This document shows, one piece after another, positions 27,105 through 35,788 of a DNA stretch of 64,000 bases. The notes under the pieces were generated by a model. It searched no databases and had not been told where the DNA came from. It saw only the letters and a program-made list of their open reading frames with translations. Position 1 is the first letter of the stretch, and each line of letters starts with the position of its first letter. The stretch spans positions 1 through 64,000 of the forward strand of contig CATZGB010000002.1 of NCBI GenBank assembly GCA_958418815.1, in the 5' to 3' direction. A program made the translations under genes and the position numbers. The DNA comes from an uncultured Bacteroidales bacterium. GTDB taxonomy: Bacteria; Bacteroidota; Bacteroidia; Bacteroidales; Muribaculaceae.

Positions 27105-27275
27105 TGGCTTTTTCATAATGTCTGGCTGCAGGCCCAAGGGGGCTTTCCAGCCGTTTGCGGTGCAAAGTTACTAACTTTTTTCGGAAAATGCAAAATATCG
27201 CCGCATTTTCCGAAAATTTTCTGTCACCGGTTCTAATTATCAGGCAGTTTCCGCGATAATAATGTCGTCCGGAGG

Positions 27276-29648
27276 TCAGCGCAGCGGCTCGTAGACACGT
27301 TCACCGATTTTGGTGGCGAGGTCGGCACAAAACTGCTGCCATCGGCGTTGCTGCCCCATCAGCTCGAGTATCGAGTCAAGGTCATAGTCGGGCCGCTGCT
27401 GAATCTGCTGTATCTGCCGCGACAGGTCGTAGAAGAAACAACGGGCAATGTCATATTTCAGTTCCAGTAGAGCGCGGGGCACAAGCTCGTCAAGGCGGTC
27501 CTCCTCAGTCTCGACCTTGGTGTTGTTCTTGAAGTAGATTTTGCTCAGCTGATGGCGTTCGACCACCAGGTCCGTGGCCACACGCCGTATCGTGTCATCG
27601 GGATGCGAGAGCAGACGATGCTGGAAAAAGTCCTTGGCGAACTCCACAAGCGAAAGCCTGTATGCCTCCTCCACCCTCTCTTTCAGCATCATCTCGCGCT
27701 GACGTATCTCCTCAAGGTTTGACGCGTCGCGGGCGATGGCCTCAATCCCCTCCTTCATCGAGCGCTCCTTGTCGATGGCGGCACGGGTGGCAAACGCGGC
27801 GTAGTCCTCATCCCAGTGGCGGGCGCGCAAGTCCATCACGCATTCATAGACCTTAAGCAGCTCCGGGTTCTCGAATGTGAGTCCATCCTGCTCGAGATCC
27901 TCGGCCACATAATCTATCACCTTTATCTGGCTGCCCGACTCGTCAGTGCCGTAGTCCTCCCCCAGGTCAAGCATGCCATATTTTAGCACCAGCCTCAACA
28001 GCGACCGCTCCTGGGGAGCAAGTATCATAGCGCGATGTGAACGCCCGCTGCGGCCTATGAACGCCGAATAGTCGGCCTCGGTCAGCCCGTCGGGATTCTG
28101 AGCTGGGACAGTCTGCGCGGCATTGACCTCAGCTGGGGCCCCGGCTGTGGCCGGAGCTGACGGCGTGGCAGCCGTGGCCTCATCGCTGTGGCTGTCAATC
28201 GGAGGCTCCACAGGCGGAAACCCATCGTCGCCGCCGGGAGTGGCTTCCTGTGTGCCCGCTCCCCCCGGGGGATTCTGGATACTGTCGCGGGCGGCCTGGC
28301 GGCGGGCCTCCTCGGCCTGCTGCTCTATGCGCTTTGTCCGGGCGACAGCCACCTGCCTGGTGAGCAGAGCCTCATCCATCGCGAAGCACTGGGAACACTC
28401 GCGTATGTAGACATTGCGGGTAATCTCGTCGGGGATGACAGCTATCGACCTGACAATGTCGGCCACAGCCCTGGCCCTGGCAATCGGGTCATTGGCCGAG
28501 TCCTTGAGCAAAATGTCGGTCTTGAAGCGGATGAAGTCAACCTCGTTGGCGGCGAGATAGCCCTCCACCTCCTCCGTGGTGTGTGACTGGGCGAAAGAGT
28601 CGGGGTCATCACCCTGCGGGAGCAGGCAGACCTTGATGTTCAGCCCCTCGGCCAAAAGCAGGTCGATACCCCTCAGCGATGCCTTTATGCCCGCCGGGTC
28701 GGAGTCATAGATGACCGTGACATTCTCGGTGAAACGGTGGATCAACCTCACCTGCCCGGTTGTCAGCGAGGTTCCAGATGAGGCCACGACATTCTCTATG
28801 CCGCTCTGGCTCATGGATATGACATCCATATACCCCTCGACAAGGATGCACTTGTTGTTCCTGACTATCGACTGCTTGGCCTGGTAGAGACCGTAAAGCT
28901 CGCGGCTCTTGGAGTAGACAATACTCTCGGGTGAGTTGACATATTTGGCGAGCTTCTTGTCGTTGGTCAGTATTCGGCCACCGAAGGCCACCACCTTTCC
29001 GGCGATGGTGAACACCGGGTATATCACACGCCCGCGGAAACGGTCGCGCAGTTCTCCACGGTCGGTGGCGAAGCAGAGGCCGGTCTTCTCAAGGGCTTCC
29101 CTCGAATATCCCGCCTTCAGGGCGGCCTGGGTGAGGTCATCCCTCTTGTCGAGGGCGAATCCGAGATGGAAACGCTTGATGGCGGCCTCGTTTATCCCGC
29201 GATGGCGGAAGTAGCTCAAGCCGATGTCACGCCCCTCGTCGGTCGCCGCCATCCGCTCCTCAAAGTGCTTCATTGCAAACTCGTTGAGCGACAGCAATGT
29301 CTGACGTTCACCCTGTTGGCGGCGCTCCTCGTCGGTCAGCTCATGCTCCTTGATTTCGATATGGTATTTCCGGGCGAGATAGCGCAACGCCTCCCAGTAG
29401 GTCATCTGCTCATGCTCCATGATGAAGTTGACCGGGCTTCCCCCCTTGCCGCAGCTGAAACACTTGCATATCCCCTTGGCCGGGGAAACGGAGAATGAGG
29501 GGGTGCGCTCATTGTGAAACGGGCAGAGGCCGATGTAATTGGCTCCCCGTCGCTTGAGGCTCACGAAGTCAGAGACCACCTCCACGATGTTGGCGGTGTC
29601 GATGATTCTCTGTACGGTCTCGCGGTCGATTACTGATTTCTTCATCAT
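27276..29648 (-). CDS. dnaG: DNA primase DnaG
   Basis: 790 residues from the ATG at 29648. Upstream codons are rejected because the -7 box lies just 5' of this ATG. N-terminal CHC2 zinc finger (CPFHNERTPSFS to CKCFSCGKGG), catalytic core with EGYMDVISMSQSGIENVVASSG and TOPRIM VIYDSDPAGIKAS, then a Pro/Ala/Gly-rich low-complexity linker (about residues 460-530), and a C-terminal helicase-interaction region. Larger than the E. coli primase (about 580) mainly because of the linker and a longer C-terminus. It primes chromosomal replication. Confidence 0.95.
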   Translation of the reverse strand: MMKKSVIDRETVQRIIDTANIVEVVSDFVSLKRRGANYIGLCPFHNERTPSFSVSPAKGICKCFSCGKGGSPVNFIMEHEQMTYWEALRYLARKYHIEIKEHELTDEERRQQGERQTLLSLNEFAMKHFEERMAATDEGRDIGLSYFRHRGINEAAIKRFHLGFALDKRDDLTQAALKAGYSREALEKTGLCFATDRGELRDRFRGRVIYPVFTIAGKVVAFGGRILTNDKKLAKYVNSPESIVYSKSRELYGLYQAKQSIVRNNKCILVEGYMDVISMSQSGIENVVASSGTSLTTGQVRLIHRFTENVTVIYDSDPAGIKASLRGIDLLLAEGLNIKVCLLPQGDDPDSFAQSHTTEEVEGYLAANEVDFIRFKTDILLKDSANDPIARARAVADIVRSIAVIPDEITRNVYIRECSQCFAMDEALLTRQVAVARTKRIEQQAEEARRQAARDSIQNPPGGAGTQEATPGGDDGFPPVEPPIDSHSDEATAATPSAPATAGAPAEVNAAQTVPAQNPDGLTEADYSAFIGRSGRSHRAMILAPQERSLLRLVLKYGMLDLGEDYGTDESGSQIKVIDYVAEDLEQDGLTFENPELLKVYECVMDLRARHWDEDYAAFATRAAIDKERSMKEGIEAIARDASNLEEIRQREMMLKERVEEAYRLSLVEFAKDFFQHRLLSHPDDTIRRVATDLVVERHQLSKIYFKNNTKVETEEDRLDELVPRALLELKYDIARCFFYDLSRQIQQIQQRPDYDLDSILELMGQQRRWQQFCADLATKIGERVYEPLR

Positions 29649-29656
29649 AGCAAATG

Positions 29657-29664
29657 CAAAGTTA
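29657..29664 (-). promoter_or_regulatory. -7 box of dnaG
   Basis: TAACTTTG on the minus strand, only 9 nt upstream of the ATG at 29648, so the transcript would be nearly leaderless. No good -33 TTTG is seen. Confidence 0.45.
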
Positions 29665-29844
29665 CGTTTTTTCCCCGTATCATCCATCCGCCATATGGAC
29701 TACGGAATGTTAAAAATTCACACAGTGACCAAACGTCCACACTTCCGCCGGTGTTATATTTCAGACCACCAATCGCCCGCAAACGTCCTAAGGCAGCGGT
29801 GGCCCCACGTTTACAACTGTTCAACTATTGATATCCATATCACA

Positions 29845-31272
29845 ATGACAAACATCATCGAGAGGGTGACATTCACCACATTGGCGGCACTGATGCTGCT
29901 TATGTCAGTCGAGACGGCGCGTGGCGAGGAGCCTCTGACCGCCGACAGCCTCCCCCGGGCCTGGACCTATGTACCGGAGAAATACCAGGAGATTCCCGGC
30001 GGGGCAGATGACAAATGGTGGGGACGCTTCTCCGACCCGCTGCTTGACTCGCTCATCATCCTCGGGGTACAGCGCAACTATGACCTCCGCATCGCCCACC
30101 GGCGGCAGGAAATCGCCAGGGCAGCGATGAACCAGGCCCGCTCCGCATGGTATCCTACCATAGGCATTTCGGCAGGCTGGAACGCCGCCAGGGAGTCGGG
30201 AGCCACAACCCGGGGAGCCACGACAGCCATGCCTACCGAGTCTTATTTCACAGCCGGCCTGAATGCAAGCTGGGAAATCGACATTTTCGGCAAAGTGGCC
30301 GCCGGAGTAAAGGAGAAAAAGGCCGAATACAACGCCAGCCGAGCTGAATACGCCGGGTCGATGGTGTCGCTGACCGCCCAGATCGCATCGACATATTTCA
30401 CCCTGCGCAGCCAGCAACGCCTGCTGCAGGTGGCCCAGGCCCACTGCAAGAGCCAGATGGAGATTGTAAACATAGCCCGCGCGCGTTTCGAGGCAACCCT
30501 CGCCTCAAAGCTCGATGTGGCCGAAGCGTGGCAGACCTATTACTCCACGGCCGCCTCAATCCCTATGCTGGAAAGCTCGATACAGGCATCCATCAACTCG
30601 CTGGGCATACTTGTCGGGGAATTTCCCCCGGAAGCAGCCAGGATGCTCGCCCAGCCCGGGCCGCTCCCCAACTGGAAGACCGAAATCTCAGCCGGGGTGC
30701 CGGCCGACCTGCTCAGGCGGCGTCCCGACATCGTGGAGGCCGAGATGGAGCTGGCGGCAGCTGCCGCCTCGGTCGGCATCGCCAAGAAAGATTTCCTCCC
30801 CACACTGACCATCGAAGGCTCAGTGGCGACAGCCGCGCGCAAACCGGGCAACCTTTTCTCAGGCCACTCATTCACATGGTCGGTGGCCCCTACCCTCTCC
30901 TGGACCCTCTTTGACGGCTTCTCGCGCAAATACCAGCTCGTGTCGGCCCGTGAGCAAATGCAGTCGGCCATAGACAGCTACAACCTCTCGATACTCAACG
31001 CCGTCGGCGAGACCGAAAACGCGCTGTCGACCTATGACGCCTCCCTGCGTCATATCGAGATTGTCGAGAAACTCTGTGTGCAGAACCAGGAGGCCCTCAC
31101 CCTCGCCATAAAACGCTACAAAGACTCCCTGTCGCCAATGACCGACGTGGTCAACGCCCAGCTCAACGCCCTGGCAGGCGAGAGCGAGCTCGTGCAGGCC
31201 CAGGAATCGGCCCTCACCTCACTTGTCTCGCTATATGAGGCCCTTGGCGGAGGCATATCCCTTGACGATTGA
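29845..31272 (+). CDS. TolC/OprM-family outer-membrane efflux protein
   Basis: 475 residues from the ATG at 29845, which directly precedes a signal peptide (ERVTFTTLAALMLLMSVETARG). Two OEP repeats are visible: NYDLRIAHRRQEIARAAMNQARSAWYP and, in the second half, LRRRPDIVEAEMELAAAAASVGIAKKDFLP, the NodT/OprM hallmark. Forms the outer-membrane channel of the RND pump encoded directly downstream. The adaptor gene starts 47 bp later. Confidence 0.92.
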   Translation: MTNIIERVTFTTLAALMLLMSVETARGEEPLTADSLPRAWTYVPEKYQEIPGGADDKWWGRFSDPLLDSLIILGVQRNYDLRIAHRRQEIARAAMNQARSAWYPTIGISAGWNAARESGATTRGATTAMPTESYFTAGLNASWEIDIFGKVAAGVKEKKAEYNASRAEYAGSMVSLTAQIASTYFTLRSQQRLLQVAQAHCKSQMEIVNIARARFEATLASKLDVAEAWQTYYSTAASIPMLESSIQASINSLGILVGEFPPEAARMLAQPGPLPNWKTEISAGVPADLLRRRPDIVEAEMELAAAAASVGIAKKDFLPTLTIEGSVATAARKPGNLFSGHSFTWSVAPTLSWTLFDGFSRKYQLVSAREQMQSAIDSYNLSILNAVGETENALSTYDASLRHIEIVEKLCVQNQEALTLAIKRYKDSLSPMTDVVNAQLNALAGESELVQAQESALTSLVSLYEALGGGISLDD

Positions 31273-31319
31273 ACATCCTCACGATTTCATCCATAACCCC
31301 CAACAATAAAGACATCACA

Positions 31320-32441
31320 ATGAAACGGAAACATATCATACTTACGGCTGTATGCGCCGCTATCGCCTTCTCAGGAGTTTTCCAGGGTTGCGGGAAAAAG
31401 ACCGCCGGGACAGAGGAAGAGGTGCCGCAGGTGTCGGTGGCCACCCCGATGACAGACTCTGTGGTTCTCCGCCAGTCATATCCGGCCACACTGTCGGCCA
31501 CCCAGTCGGCCGACGTGGTGGCCCGGGTCGACGGCCAGATTCTTGACATCCTCTTCACCGAGGGGGACTTCGTCAAGGCCGGGCAACCACTCTTCACCAT
31601 CGAGTCGACAACCTATCGCGACGCGGTCAACCAGGCCCAGGCGGCCCTTGAGACCGCCATCGCCGAGAACGAATATGCCTCCAAGCAATGCGAGGCCATG
31701 AAAAAGGCCCTTGAGGCCGACGCGGTCTCGAAGATGGATGTCATCCAGGCCGAGAGCAACCTCCGCCAGAGCGAGGCCTCCATAAAGCAAGCGCGCGCCC
31801 AGCTTGAGACGGCCAAGACAAAGCTCGGCTACTGCACCGTCCGCGCTCCATTCTCGGGGCTGATAACGGAGTCGATGTACAGTTCGGGCGCTTATGTCGG
31901 AGGGGAGGCCGCTCCCGTGACACTCGCCACCATATACGCCAACAACACGATATACGCGATGTTCTCGGTCAGCACCGAGAGGTACATGCAGGTGGCCGAC
32001 ACCCGTGGAGGGAAGAAGCTCGACCTCGACCATGTGCCGGTGATTGTGGGCGACACCACCTCCACCGTCACCTATGAGGGGAAACTCGACTACGCGTCGC
32101 CCGATGTCAGCAAATCGACCGGCACAGTGACCCTGCGCCTTATCCTCGACAACCCCAAAGGTGAACTGCGCGACGGCATGTTCGCCACCGTCAAGTTCCC
32201 CTACGCCATCGATTCCCACGCCCTGCTTGTAAAAGACGCGTCGATCAGCACCGACCAGCTCGGCAAATACCTCTATGTCGTCAACGACTCCGACAAGATT
32301 ATCTACACCCCCATCGAAGTCGGCGACCTCTACAACGACACCATGAGGATTGTCACCAAAGGTCTGAAACCCGACGACCGCTACGTCACCACAGCCCTGC
32401 TCAAAGTGCGCGACGGGATGAAGGTGAAACCGATAAAATAA
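31320..32441 (+). CDS. RND efflux periplasmic adaptor (AcrA/MexA type)
   Basis: 373 residues from the ATG at 31320. Lipoprotein signal ends GVFQGC followed by Gly-Lys-Lys. Membrane-fusion-protein layout: lipoyl half SADVVARVDGQILDILFTEGDFVKAGQPLF, an alpha-helical hairpin (about 100-170), second lipoyl half LGYCTVRAPFSGLI, then beta-barrel and membrane-proximal domains. Bridges the outer-membrane channel and the AcrB-type pump. Confidence 0.93.
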   Translation: MKRKHIILTAVCAAIAFSGVFQGCGKKTAGTEEEVPQVSVATPMTDSVVLRQSYPATLSATQSADVVARVDGQILDILFTEGDFVKAGQPLFTIESTTYRDAVNQAQAALETAIAENEYASKQCEAMKKALEADAVSKMDVIQAESNLRQSEASIKQARAQLETAKTKLGYCTVRAPFSGLITESMYSSGAYVGGEAAPVTLATIYANNTIYAMFSVSTERYMQVADTRGGKKLDLDHVPVIVGDTTSTVTYEGKLDYASPDVSKSTGTVTLRLILDNPKGELRDGMFATVKFPYAIDSHALLVKDASISTDQLGKYLYVVNDSDKIIYTPIEVGDLYNDTMRIVTKGLKPDDRYVTTALLKVRDGMKVKPIK

Positions 32442-32453
32442 CCCGCCACGCCT

Positions 32454-35400
32454 ATGTTCTCAAGATTTTTCATCGACCGTCCGATATTCGCGACGGTGCT
32501 GGCCATCATAATGATACTCGCCGGAGTCATCACGGTCAAGACCCTACCGATCGCCCAGTATCCCGACATCACCCCGCCCACAGTGATGGTGCGCGCCACC
32601 TACCCCGGCGCAGACGCCAAGACTGTGGCCGAGACCGTCGGTGTCCCCATCGAGGAGAGCGTCAACGGAGTTGAGGGGATGATGTACATGAGCTCCAACT
32701 CAAGCTCAGACGGCTCTTACAGCCTGACCGTGACATTCGAGAACGGCACCGACGTGGATGACGCGACCATCAAGGTGCAGAACCTCGTCAACCAGGCCGA
32801 AGCCCAGTTGCCGTCGGCAGTGACCCAGCAGGGGGTGGACGTGATGTCTGAATCGACAAGCATCCTGCTTTTCGTGGCGCTGCAGGGCGACGAGCGCTAC
32901 GACGCGCTGTATCTCACCAACTACGCCCAGCTGCATATCGTCGACGCCCTCAGCCGCCTCGACGGAGTTGGCGGTGTGAGCGCGTTTGGCGGGGGCGACT
33001 ACTCGATGCGCGTGTGGCTCGACCCCGACGCCATGATGTCGAGGGGCATCACCCCGGCCGATGTCATCGCGGCAATCGAGGCCCAGAACATGGAGGTGTC
33101 GGCAGGCTCGGTGGGCGCGCCGCCCTCCTCCACCCCGTCAGCATTCCAGTTCACCCTCTCATCACAGGGCAGGCTCACCACCGCCGACCAGTTTGGCGAC
33201 ATCATACTGCGGAGCGGCCCCAACGGGGCTCTGCTGCGCCTGCGCGATGTTGCCAAGGTTGAGCTGGGCAGCGACTCCTACACCAGCATCAGCCGTGTGT
33301 CGGGAAAGCCCGCCGGACTGATCGGTGTCTACCAGCGTCCGCAGGCCAACGCCCTGGAGGTTGCCGGCGAGGTCGAGAAAGAGCTTGAGGCGCTTGCCCC
33401 TTATTTCCCCCCGGGAGTCCATTACCGCGTATTGATGAACACCACCAACTTCATCTCCGCCTCGGTCGACGAGGTGCTGGTGACATTCGTCGAGACCACC
33501 CTCATCGTGATGGTCGTCATACTCTTCTTCCTCCAGAGCTGGCGCGCCGTCATCATCCCGATGCTGACCATCCCGGTATCGCTCATCGCCACATTCGCGG
33601 TGATGAAACTGATGGGCTTCTCCCTCAACACCCTCACCCTCTTCGGCCTTGTGCTGGCAATCGCCATAGTCGTCGACGACGCGATAGTAGTGGTGGAGGA
33701 CTGCGCGCGCCTGGTGCAGGAGGGGACCATGACACCGCGCGAGGCCGCGCGCAAGGCGATGGTCGAGCTGCAAGGCCCTGTGGTGGGGGAAGTGCTGGTG
33801 CTGCTGTCTGTGTTCATCCCGACGGCATTCATCTCCGGCATCACCGGCGAGCTGTACAAGCAGTTTGCCCTCACCATCGCAGTCTCCACAGCCTTCTCGG
33901 GCTTCAACGCCCTGACCTTCACCCCCGCCATGTGTGCGCTCTTCCTGCGCAAGCAGAGCAAGTCATCGGGCTTCATCCTTTTCAGATGGTGGAACACAGC
34001 CTGGGGAAAGACCGTCAGGTTCTACACCGACATGATCGGCCGCCTGCTTAAACGCCCCTGGGTTGCCATCGGGATATACGCCATACTATGCGTGGCCGCT
34101 TTCTGGGGCTTCGCCAAATGGCCGTCGAGCTACCTGCCCGAGGAGGACATGGGCTACTTCATGGCCTCTGTGCAGCTCCCCACCGGGGCCTCGCTCGAGC
34201 GCACCGACAAGATGGTGGCCCAGGTGTCAGACATCATCCGCGAGATGCCCGAGGTTGAGGATGTCATAGAGATGTCGGGCTTCTCCTTCATGGCCGGAGG
34301 ATCGGGAAGCAACCTCGGCTCGATGTTTGTCATGCTCAAGCCCTGGAAAGACCGCAAAGGGAAATCCCACTCGGTGGAGGCTGTCATAGACCGCATCGAC
34401 CAGCGGTGTGCCTCGCTGCAGCAGGGCATCGTGTTCGCCATCAATCCACCGGCCATCCCCGGTCTGGGCGCCACGTCGGGATTGTCGATGCAGCTGCTCG
34501 ACATCAACTCGCGCGGGGCCTCTCAGATGGCCAAGGCGCTCGAAGACATCGAGGAGGCGGCCCGCAAAGACCCGCGCATAGGGTCGGTGCAGTCGCTCTA
34601 CGAAGGGGAAGTGCCGCAATACAGCCTGGAGATGCAGCGCGACAAAATCGAGATGCTCGGCCTTGACCTCGACGCTGTCTACACGGCCCTGAGCAGCTAC
34701 ATCGGAGGATCGTATGTCAACGATTTCGTCAAGTTCGGCAATGTCTACCAGGTCAACATCGGGTCGACCGACAACGCCCGCGCCAATGTCAACGATGTGC
34801 TGAAACTGGCCGTCAGGAACTCCAGCGGCGACATGGTGCCATTCTCGGTCTTCGCCACGATAACACCGGTGATGGGCTCGGCATCGATCGGACGCTACAA
34901 CATGTATGAGACCGCGTCGCTGACGGCCACCCCTGCCGACGGGGTAAGCTCGTCTGAGGGCATCAAGGCGATGGAGGAAATCGTGGAGAAAGCCACCGCC
35001 AACAGTTACGGGTACGCCTGGACAGGCGAGGCATACCAGGAGAGCCGCGCCGGCACCACCGTGTCTGCCGTGCTGCTCTTCGCGGTGATAATCACCATCC
35101 TGGTGCTGGCCGCTCAGTATGAGAGCTGGACCGACCCGCTGGCGGTGGTCATATCAATGCCAACGGCCATCCTGGGCACAGTGCTGGGCTGTCTCTGCAT
35201 GAGCCAGTCGATAAGCATCTACACCCAGATCGGCATCATCCTGCTGCTGGGTCTTTCGGCCAAGAACGCCATCCTTATCGTCGAGTACGCGATGGACTAC
35301 CGAAAGCAGGGGATGTCGATACGCGAGGCGGCATACAAAGGGGGCATGGTGCGTTTCCGCCCGATCATGATGACCGCCCTGGCCTTTGTCTTCGGAGTGA

Positions 35401-35684
35401 TGCCGATGCTGTTCGCCACAGGAGCCGGGGCGGCAAGCCGCATCAGCCTCGGCGCGGCGGTGGTTTTCGGCATGGCGGTCAACGCCATCATCGGCACACT
35501 GTTTGTCCCCAACTTCTGGGAACTCTTCCAGACTTTCCAGGAGAAATACCTGTCGAAGCTCTTCGCCTCGGCCGACAAGACGGCGGCCTCCAAGTCTGAC
35601 AGCGCAGACTCCTCATCGGGGCCAACCTCCGCTTCGCAAGGAAGCACCGGCTCATCTTCCCCTGACACAACCGGAGGGGTATGA
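32454..35684 (+). CDS. RND multidrug efflux pump (AcrB/HAE1 family)
   Basis: 1076 residues, full-length HAE1 transporter with 12 transmembrane helices and two large periplasmic loops. Starts with the standard FFIDRPIFATVLAIIMILAG and contains IVVDDAIVVVEDC in helix 4, with the conserved proton-relay Asp pair, and LGLSAKNAILIVEY in helix 10. The C-terminus ends in a Ser/Thr-rich low-complexity tail of about 35 residues. With the two genes upstream it forms a complete tripartite pump exporting toxic amphiphiles such as bile salts or drugs. The operon ends at a strong terminator. Confidence 0.95.
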   Translation: MFSRFFIDRPIFATVLAIIMILAGVITVKTLPIAQYPDITPPTVMVRATYPGADAKTVAETVGVPIEESVNGVEGMMYMSSNSSSDGSYSLTVTFENGTDVDDATIKVQNLVNQAEAQLPSAVTQQGVDVMSESTSILLFVALQGDERYDALYLTNYAQLHIVDALSRLDGVGGVSAFGGGDYSMRVWLDPDAMMSRGITPADVIAAIEAQNMEVSAGSVGAPPSSTPSAFQFTLSSQGRLTTADQFGDIILRSGPNGALLRLRDVAKVELGSDSYTSISRVSGKPAGLIGVYQRPQANALEVAGEVEKELEALAPYFPPGVHYRVLMNTTNFISASVDEVLVTFVETTLIVMVVILFFLQSWRAVIIPMLTIPVSLIATFAVMKLMGFSLNTLTLFGLVLAIAIVVDDAIVVVEDCARLVQEGTMTPREAARKAMVELQGPVVGEVLVLLSVFIPTAFISGITGELYKQFALTIAVSTAFSGFNALTFTPAMCALFLRKQSKSSGFILFRWWNTAWGKTVRFYTDMIGRLLKRPWVAIGIYAILCVAAFWGFAKWPSSYLPEEDMGYFMASVQLPTGASLERTDKMVAQVSDIIREMPEVEDVIEMSGFSFMAGGSGSNLGSMFVMLKPWKDRKGKSHSVEAVIDRIDQRCASLQQGIVFAINPPAIPGLGATSGLSMQLLDINSRGASQMAKALEDIEEAARKDPRIGSVQSLYEGEVPQYSLEMQRDKIEMLGLDLDAVYTALSSYIGGSYVNDFVKFGNVYQVNIGSTDNARANVNDVLKLAVRNSSGDMVPFSVFATITPVMGSASIGRYNMYETASLTATPADGVSSSEGIKAMEEIVEKATANSYGYAWTGEAYQESRAGTTVSAVLLFAVIITILVLAAQYESWTDPLAVVISMPTAILGTVLGCLCMSQSISIYTQIGIILLLGLSAKNAILIVEYAMDYRKQGMSIREAAYKGGMVRFRPIMMTALAFVFGVMPMLFATGAGAASRISLGAAVVFGMAVNAIIGTLFVPNFWELFQTFQEKYLSKLFASADKTAASKSDSADSSSGPTSASQGSTGSSSPDTTGGV

Positions 35685-35700
35685 GTCCACACTCCCCCAT

Positions 35701-35757
35701 TTAAAGAAAAACCATCCGGCAGGCCTTGACGGCCCCGACCGGATGGTTTTTCTTTAA
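35701..35757. terminator. 19-bp perfect-stem bidirectional terminator
   Basis: Arms 35701-35719 and 35739-35757 are perfect complements, with A-rich and T-rich outer parts giving a T run on either strand. It serves both the RND operon (+) and the secreted repeat protein (-). Confidence 0.88.
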
Positions 35758-35788
35758 AATCGCTTGTCTTACTGATTATTCGCGGACA